Source: Lates calcarifer (Eukaryota; Chordata; Actinopteri; Centropomidae). Taken from it: a stretch of 64,000 nt of DNA. Of the stretch, positions 55,931 to 64,000 are shown in pieces. Made by a program: the position numbers and the translations under genes. The stretch spans positions 7,973,927 to 8,037,926 of the forward strand of contig NC_066850.1 in the NCBI RefSeq assembly GCF_001640805.2. Direction: 5' to 3'. Numbering within the stretch: position 1 is the stretch's first letter; each line of letters starts with the position of its first letter. The notes beneath the pieces are model-generated. The model saw only the letters and a program-made list of their open reading frames with translations, was not told the origin of the DNA and did not search any database.

Positions 55931-58900
55931 TATATATATATATAACTTTACAAAATCACCAGAAGAGCTTTAGGGAAGTGGAAACACATGGTGGAAAATC
56001 CTGCCCACCCTCTGTCTTCTCCGTTTTCTCTAATTTTTGCTTGGTAGGTGTCTAAGATTTACTAAAAAGAAACCACGTGAGCGGAACTCCCTGTGCCTAA
56101 ACTGCTCATAACTTACTGACATATGCAACATATAGCTTACAGTAGGGACAGATAATAAGGCGATGTTTCCTCATTTTAAAGATCATAGGGCAAAAAAGAT
56201 GGGAACCACCGCTTTAAGGTTCCTGAAAGACACACTAGTGTTACTGTTCTTTAAAGCTCTTTTGTCATTTTCTCCCTACAGTATAACCCTTTTTCTTCTG
56301 TCCCACTGACTCTACCTTGCTCTATACATTACCCTGTCTCTCCCAGGCTAATTAGTGGGCAGATGGATAGTGTGCGTAACTTTATGTAACAAGGGACCTA
56401 TTTACCAAAGACTGACTAGGAGGCAAATTCCAAGAACCTGTGTGTTTTCATTTCTCACCCAGAGAGGCCCTTGAAGAGCCACTTGCTGAGCCTATCTGAG
56501 GTATGAGAGGACAGTTGCATACTTATCAAAGTATGCACTCTTTCCCTTTCGTAAGCACAAAAAAAAAAAAAAAAAAAAAAACTGACTTGGCCCAGTTGTT
56601 TTTCAAAACAAGAGCTGTTTTCTCTTTTCTGGTGGCAGTCAGGCAGTAGTAACAGAGCTAGTTTCCTCTTTCAGGGAAGTGTGGGGATTTTGCTTGTGTA
56701 GAAACATTTACAGAAAGAAGGGGGGACTTTGAGAGAGTGTGACACAAAAAGTTGAGTTTCACAAATCCACATTATGGCCTTCTATTCTGACCTCTCAGAC
56801 TATACACCCATGTGATGGAAAAAAAAACAGGTTTTTGGCAGGCGAACAGTGACAAACAGCATTCTGCAGGTCTCTCTTTGCGGTGCAAAGGTCACTCAGT
56901 CTGCAACAGATGTTAAAAGGCCAAATCACAAGCCACTGAGAGCGTGGTGGTGGTGAATGAGCTCCTGTGTTCCTCCTCCATGTCTGCCGTCTGTCTCAGC
57001 AGTCAACTGAATTTGGATCAGCTCACATGTGGACCAACATTGACAGAAAAGATGGATGAACCACCGACCTGTTTTCCATCGCAAAACATAAAACATACAG
57101 ATTAATCAATTCTCTTGTAAGCCAGTTTGTCCTGTGTGTTCTGACAGAACATGAAGTGAACTTCTGCTGTCTGCCGTCTGCTTGACTGCACATGAAGTGA
57201 ATGGAAAGACATGATTAGATGTGGATTTGGCAGAAAAAAAAAAACATGAAAATGCATCTGTGAGCATTCCAGTTGTTTTTAATCTGAGGGGAAAAAGTTT
57301 CAGTTCCTTGGGGCTTTGTGAATCTGCTTCAAAAACATGATGACAATGTGAGACAGGAGGTCACTGGCTAGCTTACAGCTAACATCTGTACAGTTGATAT
57401 CTTGGCTGTTTGGGGCAAATAAATGGTTGAGTGTTCAAATTTGTCAGAATGATATGAAGGTAAAATTTGCTTTATTTTCTGTCTGAAAACACCTTAACTT
57501 TCTGTCTGCATTATTACCTCCAGCAAACCATGGCCTTGTTTCCTCTGTCCTCACACAGAGGGCAAAGATAGCACTAGAGCAAAGATAACAGGTGGGTGCT
57601 GTAGTTTCATGCGATTTGGGAAGACTGAATGGCTGCTGACTTGTTTATGGCTCAAGGGGTCTAAAGGTCGGGTTTAGCCACAGTTGTAGGTATAAAGGGA
57701 AAACCAGTTTTGGACAAAATAGCTGCGAGGCTGACAGCTGCTCATCGCCAGATGCTTGGCTGCTACAAGACACTTAGTCACTCAAATTTTAAGCTTCATA
57801 AACAATGATTTCATCGCATGGGAGAAAATAGTGAGCAGCTATGTTTGGCATGCTCCGAATCAAATCTGGAAGAGTTACAGCTCCTCTTTCTGTACAAGAA
57901 GTTACACAGAACAAGATGATTCTAAACTTGGAGCACTTTATTTGTTTTTGAATGGCATGCAACATCTGCCCGTTCACAGAAAGACAGCCAGCGAAGCGGT
58001 GAGGTAGCCAACATCACATTTCTTTTTAGGATTGAAGCCACTCCTTGAGGAGAAGGTTAAGCACTAATCAAGCTCAATCTTAGTTAACCAGAGAGTTTTT
58101 CCCTCTCATCATGTGGTTGCACTGACAAATAGCTTATACTGTTTTTTACAGCCAAACAGTGACCCTGCAGGCTCCAGGTTGTTTTCTGTGCGGTCTTGCT
58201 ATGCTGAAACCAGCACATGTAAACCTATATCTGAGTGATCCAAATTCAAAAATGATCTTGTGGGAGAATGCATCTCTTAGTATGTGTAGAGATACACAGA
58301 TCTTCACACACGCATACAGTTATACTGAATTAGGATCCACAGGAGGCTTTCAGCCTCTAGCTCTCCAGTCAGAGGACCTACCAGGCTACACGGCTCATTA
58401 CAGCTCCTTAGCCCTCCTCCGCAGCCCTGTAATTATAAATCCCCTGACAACCCATCCACATAAAAGCCATTCATTAGCATACAGGAGCACAGGAAAGTAT
58501 GAGTTCATCATTGTCCGAGATTTCCATCTAGCTACCTCTGGGGGTTTTAAATTTGCATGGGCAAAACGGCCTATTTGTTGACAGTGCAGCCAAAAGGGGA
58601 AGTTTGGAGTGGTTCAAATCTGCTGTGTTTGAAGTGTTTACATACCACATGCCTGTGCAGGGGCAGCTTGAATGTTTCAGTGCCAATGTTTATGTACATA
58701 TTATGTGTGTGTCTGTGTATGTTTGTTGCAGCAAGAAGGGGCAAGACTGATTTGGTTGGCAGAGGCAAAGGAGATGTAATCAGCGTAGGCAAATGCTACA
58801 ACACACACACACACACATATGTACACAATCTATTTTGTACACACACTTAAAACACACACTTGGTGTTCCATAGCTGGGGGATTATCAGACAAGCTTGTTA

Positions 58901-59700
58901 TGGTGTATGGTGCACAGAGAGCAGTTTGACAGATAAGGAACTGAAAGTTGTGTCTTCAAATCCACACATCATCTGTGGTCATTAGTCGGCGTTTGTTGAT
59001 TCAGAGACAAGTCCTTGGCGATGCAGTCACCTGCGTGTTTTTCCAACAGGCTGGACTGGCTGCCCCTGGGCTGTTTTGTTCCACGACGTGCCCTTCAGGA
59101 CATGCAAACACAGCAGATACTATCTCCCACTCAAGGCATCTCTGTGGATTCTCATGAGACTTGGTGATTTGCATCCCTAACAGTCGGCCATTTTGTGACA
59201 CTGGTGTGGATTACAGCCTTAAACAAGTTGATTAACTGTCTGTCTGTTCCATTTAGTGTTTTTTTCTTTTGCGTGTAACATTCAGTGACCTATTTGAAGT
59301 TTTAAAAAGGTTGTGTTTCAGGAACAGAGAGCAACAAGTGTTTTGGAGTCTATACTTTAGCCACGCTAGCAAGGTAACTCTGGCAGTTTCAGCTGGTGCA
59401 GACTAAAATATCTGGACAACTGCCTGATGAATTGCTACAAATTTGATATAAACATTCATGATGCATTCATGAGCTCTTTTGTCCTTTTTTTGTTCCACTC
59501 TGCACACCTGGCCAGTTGCACTGTGAAGCGGTTATCTCTGTTTGTTTTGAAAGATTACAAAAAACGGAGCAAATGCTTCTTCTTCGCTTCTTCGTTTTTC
59601 ATCCAACTGACTGTTCTGTTCTCTGGTGTAAAATGAGCATCGTGTCACAAGGGACCTTACCCATGGCTATAGACTTTCAGTCTTGTTCATCTATCAGTTT
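54701..59700. other. Gene-free DNA
   Basis: It holds an (AT)n tract at 55900-55944, an A tract near 56559-56580, a CA tract near 58800-58817 and complex stretches near 55140-55310, 55710-55860 and 58330-58620 that may be regulatory. The 140-codon plus frame at 58159-58581 overlaps the last of these and shows no protein family features. Confidence 0.55.
55900..55944. repeat. (AT)n microsatellite
   Basis: About 22 TA units with one GA interruption. Confidence 0.95.
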
Positions 59701-62700
59701 TATTTTCTGTCTGCCAGCTTCCCCATTTAAAAACTTATTGTGTTGGATCACGAGACGAGCAATGGATCGCCCATGCTTTTCCCACGTGCCCACGCTGTTC
59801 TCTCTCTGTGCCAGTCTTGTTTGGCACTGGCTGTCTCTCTCTGCACATATAAGAGCCCCATTGAAGCGGCGAGGCCTCAGCAGACAGTTCCGCGGGGGTC
59901 GGGAGAACTCGCTAACAACAAGCTGCCTATTATGGCTCCGAGACAGATGCAGGTTGTGGTGTAGTATGTTTGCGGGAAAGTGATAGTAGGCCTGTGTGAG
60001 TGTGTGCAAGAGTTGTTGTGGAGACTCGTCAAATGACCATTGTTGATTATGTCTGTGATGTAGGTCAATGGAGTTCTCCGCCCGCCCCTACTCACTGGAC
60101 TTTTTGACCCCGTGCTTTGTGAGAGGCTTCTTTTAGAGCTACTGGCCTGTGGAGAGGGCGGCCCGGGGGTGGGGGGGTTGTGTGCGTGTGTGTTGCCCTG
60201 CTGAGAGAATGAATGATGTCACCGATCCCTGTAGTACAATTGGCCCTGTTGATGTCTCCTGGCAGACTGAAAAGAAAGGCAGTGTTTATTGTCCCGCCCT
60301 GTGGCTACACTACACTGTTACTGACCACTCTGGTCAGCACCCCAGATTAAAAAACACTACAAACTGTACTTATCTCTTTTTAGCAACAGACAATGGCAAA
60401 TTAACCCTAATAGAATATCATCCCTTAAACCATAATGGGATGGTGTAAAGTGACTCAGCTGAATAAATTAGCTGCTGTTACCCAGAAGTGGAAAATATCC
60501 TGTTGTATCCAGCCTTCTCTAAACACACTGCACAAGAGGATGCCTAAAATAACCATTTGTGAATGCTTAAAACTAATGGTGCTTCATCTACTCATTTGAG
60601 TTATAATAAGAGCAGTTAGTGCAATGATATATGGACTGTATCTGCTATTTTCATTGTATTTCATTCTGAAATGGAAATTATTACTGGGATATCTACCAAT
60701 GACCCTGACAAAAGTCTTCAGTGTAGTTCCCAGATTTTTTTAAGCTTTTGACCTTAAAATGAATCTGTCTTTATGTGTGACATGTCATAACAGGTTATGT
60801 CCTCAAATTGTCGACAGTTTTGACCAAAAACATTCTTCCTTTTTTTTTGCAGCTTAGACTGCAAATTGAAGGATTTCTAGAGGCCTGGAGAAATTCGAGT
60901 ATAGAGTATTCCACAAGAAATAATCCAAAATTAAAGTAAAAAATAAACATAATTTGACTTTATTATTTCTTTCTTTTCCTGTCCCTTTAATCCTCTCGTT
61001 AAACAAAAAAGTAAACAAACTGATCTGACATTTTACACAGCCCCTGGCTGCTGACATCTCTGTCATGTGATACCTGAGGCATACAGCTTAGAGAAAGCCT
61101 GATTTTATCCCCAAGTGCTCTGTAAGCTAACATTTTATCATCAAAATGTTCTGCATAACACTAAACTGATTTATGGACCGGATCATAGTGGCCACTTGTG
61201 TTTCGCAGAGCAGCATGCATAAATCAGGCATGTGAGTACATCGATGTGATTCCATGCACATATGCATGTGTTTGTAGTCAAGGAGATCTAAGCTTGTTAT
61301 TTGCCATGAAGGTCGTTTTTGCCTCTAAACTGCTTTCCCACGTGTAATTAAGCTTGACGAAGTGTGACACATTCTGCACGATGCTGCGAAAGGTTGCCTA
61401 TGCCAAGGTAAAGCAACAAACCTGATGACCCCTGTGCATGGGGAATAACAACAACAACACACAGGAGGTGCACATGTACGCAGGCATAAACATACATGCG
61501 TTAAGCCCTCGGCCGGTCTTTCGTGGCAGGTCATGGTCGTCCTCTCTCTGCTCTATCAGTGTAAATCCCGTATGAACCCGACCCAGTTATCCCTGTGGCT
61601 AAGAGACACCGGGTGACATTGGGATGCGGTTAGACCCTGGATCCCAGTAATCTCTGGGCATTTTTTTCACCTCCTGGCTGGCCTCCAACCTAGGCTTCAT
61701 TGTCAAAATACCACATTGTTTCACTTTATCCTCTCCCACATAGTTACATAAGTATATAAGGCACGAGCAAATGTTTCCACACACATCAACACACATTTAA
61801 AATACATACAGCACATGGTGTACATGCCAGCTTCTGTGAAATAGATGTATTTGCACACACTCTGAAAACCTCTGCACACACTTTATGGACACTTTTCCTT
61901 CCAACTTTGGCTGGGCACGGTCATTTATGAGGCAATACAATCATCATAACATTCCTCTTTCTGACTCCCTCACTCCCTCCTCTCTCTTTTCTTTTGTTAT
62001 TTCTTTCACCCGTGAAATATTCAGTGTGATGGCCATCTGTACACTTCTCTGTTTATTTGTGTGTTTTTTATGTAATTTCATTGTGAATGAGCACATTTTA
62101 AGGTTGACTTATGACTTGAAGTGCATGATTGTTTATGAAATTGAAAATAAGACTGAGACATGGATATGATTTGTGACACATCAGTGTGGATTGGAAAACA
62201 GAGAAAGCAAGCTGATTGGCTGTTGCGACAAAAAAACGTAAGGATAACACACACAGTGCAATTCATACTTTTGTTTTAGTCACACGCACACATTGCTTAA
62301 TTTTTTGGCACCAAAGAAAAAAAAAAAAGGAGGACACAGACAAACAATGAGCTCACATGGATTCTATCCTCCCTCTGGTCCCAGGCTGTTGATAGCTGTA
62401 TCCCACCTCCTGCCTGCTCTGATGTGTCTGATGGGTTTATATCTTATTTATAAAGCTTTGAAGTCAGTACCAGTGAGACACAAAGACCTTTAACCCTTGA
62501 GTTCCCATGAGAAAAGAGGTGTGGTTGACTGCATGGGGTTTCCTTTACCTTATTGTACTTTTAGTTTATTTTGATGACCTTTCCTTACAGTAAGTGATTG
62601 GCTAATGTCAGTTTCTCCATATGGCCACATAACAGCAGCATCCATCAGTGTATTGACACTTGGCTGACGTAACGTGTCAAACAGATGTGCGTGGGGTGGG

Positions 62701-64000
62701 GAAACAGTCATGTTACACCCCCCACCCCCGCCACCACCACTCTGCTTCACCCCAGGGGGCTCCTGTGGAGTATGATTCTAATAAATTTTGCAGAAATCAC
62801 ATCAAGCAGCCTCACAGCTTCATCGATTGTAAGAATGACATCATCCTCCCTCCCTCTCCTCTCAGCCCGTTACATCCCCCTCCAGAGGAAGCAAAGTAGG
62901 GGAGAGAAATCTTTAACCCAGAGAGATTCTCTTTCAGGCGGGGGCAGTGTTGTTGATGTTCGTTTTCACCTGTCTTGCGCTCTCCCCCGCCCCCTCACAC
63001 AACCATATATAAGCTCATGAGCATCTGCCCTATAGGGGATTTTACTCCAGCAGAGTTTCCACATTAGTCTGCTAGAGACCAGGTAGACAATCTATGAGAC
63101 AATTACATTAGAGGGCCAAGTGCGTGAGGAAAAGCTTCTCACACACTCAGGGCGAGAGCTAATGAATACAAGGCCGTGGGTGTGTGTTGGAAAGAGGTTG
63201 GCTGGTGGCGACGTAAAGGGTGAGCAAGCGTGCAAGCCGTGCTTATTTTCAGCCTTATAAATGTTTTTGTTCCATATGAAGTTCTGCAGCATATGGACAT
63301 TTAGAGCTAATTGGTTCTGAGTGCTAATGAAAGCAGGGTGTTTTAAAATGTTGCATGGCTCTCTGGCTGCTTGGAGAATTGAAATATTTTTTACTGTTTA
63401 ACGCTTGGGCTGATTTATACCCATCATTTTCACTTCAGCAGAACCAAATCCTGTTGTTTTAGATGAAAGAAACATAAAAACTCAAATGAAGTACATGTAA
63501 AATAGCCATAAAATGTTGAACCACACATTAGCCTACTCTTGGAAAAAAGATACACATCTGTAATAAGAGACACAAGCTAATTAAAACGCATATATGCGCA
63601 CAAGTGAGAATTTACTGCCTGTGATTTTTCAGTAGATTGTATTACCACTGCTATATTCTTCCTAACTCTATTACTACATGCGGTTGCATTTGTGTCCTGT
63701 GTGTGTATTCTGTGCTGTTGCATCCCCCCGGCCCCCCACCCCCTCCATGTGTGTGTGTGTACAAAGCACTAGGTGACTCATCCAGGGTGAGCACGCCCTG
63801 TTCTATTCCCATCAATCCCTGGCTCATCCTTTCTCAGTGCCCCAGGGAGCCGATGAGATCTTCTGCCAAAGTGGGCATGACCCACCTGCACTCCAAAGAT
63901 ACTCGTCAATGGTTTCGACTCGCAAAATTCTCAAAAACCACCTCTGGCTGTTGTTTAAGGTGTTGTAAACACCGACACAAAGCAACATTTTGACTTGCTA
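59700..64000. other. Gene-free DNA at the right edge, with two promoter-like blocks
   Basis: No exon was identified up to the right edge. The stretches 59740-60300 and 62930-63300 are complex and moderately GC-rich, and both contain TATA-like words (59848-59853 and 63006-63013). The C/G-rich runs at 62717-62760 and 63725-63745 are low complexity. Confidence 0.5.
62985..63075 (+). promoter_or_regulatory. Promoter-like block: GC box plus TATA box
   Basis: A CCCCCGCCCCC run (about 62984-62994) lies just upstream of TATATAAG (63006-63013), followed by complex sequence with no obvious coding frame. It could be the promoter of a gene lying beyond the right edge, or a chance arrangement. Confidence 0.25.

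Noticed and set aside
58159..58581. 140-codon plus-strand frame
   Set aside because: Composition and content do not resemble a protein family; the sequence looks more like a regulatory block.

Overview
This is vertebrate nuclear DNA, almost certainly from a teleost fish. The genes are split into many short exons with GT-AG borders. There is no operon structure. Microsatellites and decayed fish-type repeats fill the gaps, and the proteins read as vertebrate orthologues. I worked out every exon border by hand from reading frame, splice sites and remembered family sequences. No alignment or search was run.

Layout. (1) 1-12.9 kb, minus strand: the 5' part of impdh1 (IMP dehydrogenase 1, GTP synthesis). 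Eight canonical coding exons are present and the 3' half runs off the left edge. A retina-type alternative first exon lies upstream at 12686-12906. A second, divergent copy of part of the ATG-bearing exon lies at 6910-6987. (2) 20.7-22.2 kb, plus strand: hilpda, a one-coding-exon lipid-droplet microprotein, head-to-head with impdh1 as in human 7q32. (3) 25.6-34.6 kb, plus strand: a complete 21-exon sortilin gene (826 codons). (4) 35.2-41.0 kb, plus strand: a complete fam3c/ILEI gene (227 codons) with a long 3' UTR. (5) 41-64 kb: about 23 kb with no gene I can recognise, holding microsatellites, a SINE relic, two CTCF-like motifs and several stretches that look like non-coding regulatory elements.

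The genes do not form a pathway. They are a syntenic neighbourhood. impdh1-hilpda matches human 7q32.1 and fam3c maps to human 7q31, while SORT1 is on 1p13 in human, so the sortilin here is a teleost arrangement or a retained paralogue.

The most unusual items are: the duplicated impdh1 exon, which keeps frame, splice phase and 12 of 19 residues but would remove the initiator ATG and the filament-assembly tyrosine; a sortilin tail that keeps its terminal acidic-dileucine signal but lacks the palmitoylation cysteine, the FLV motif and the tyrosine of YSVL; and a fam3c with valine in place of the cysteine that links human ILEI dimers.
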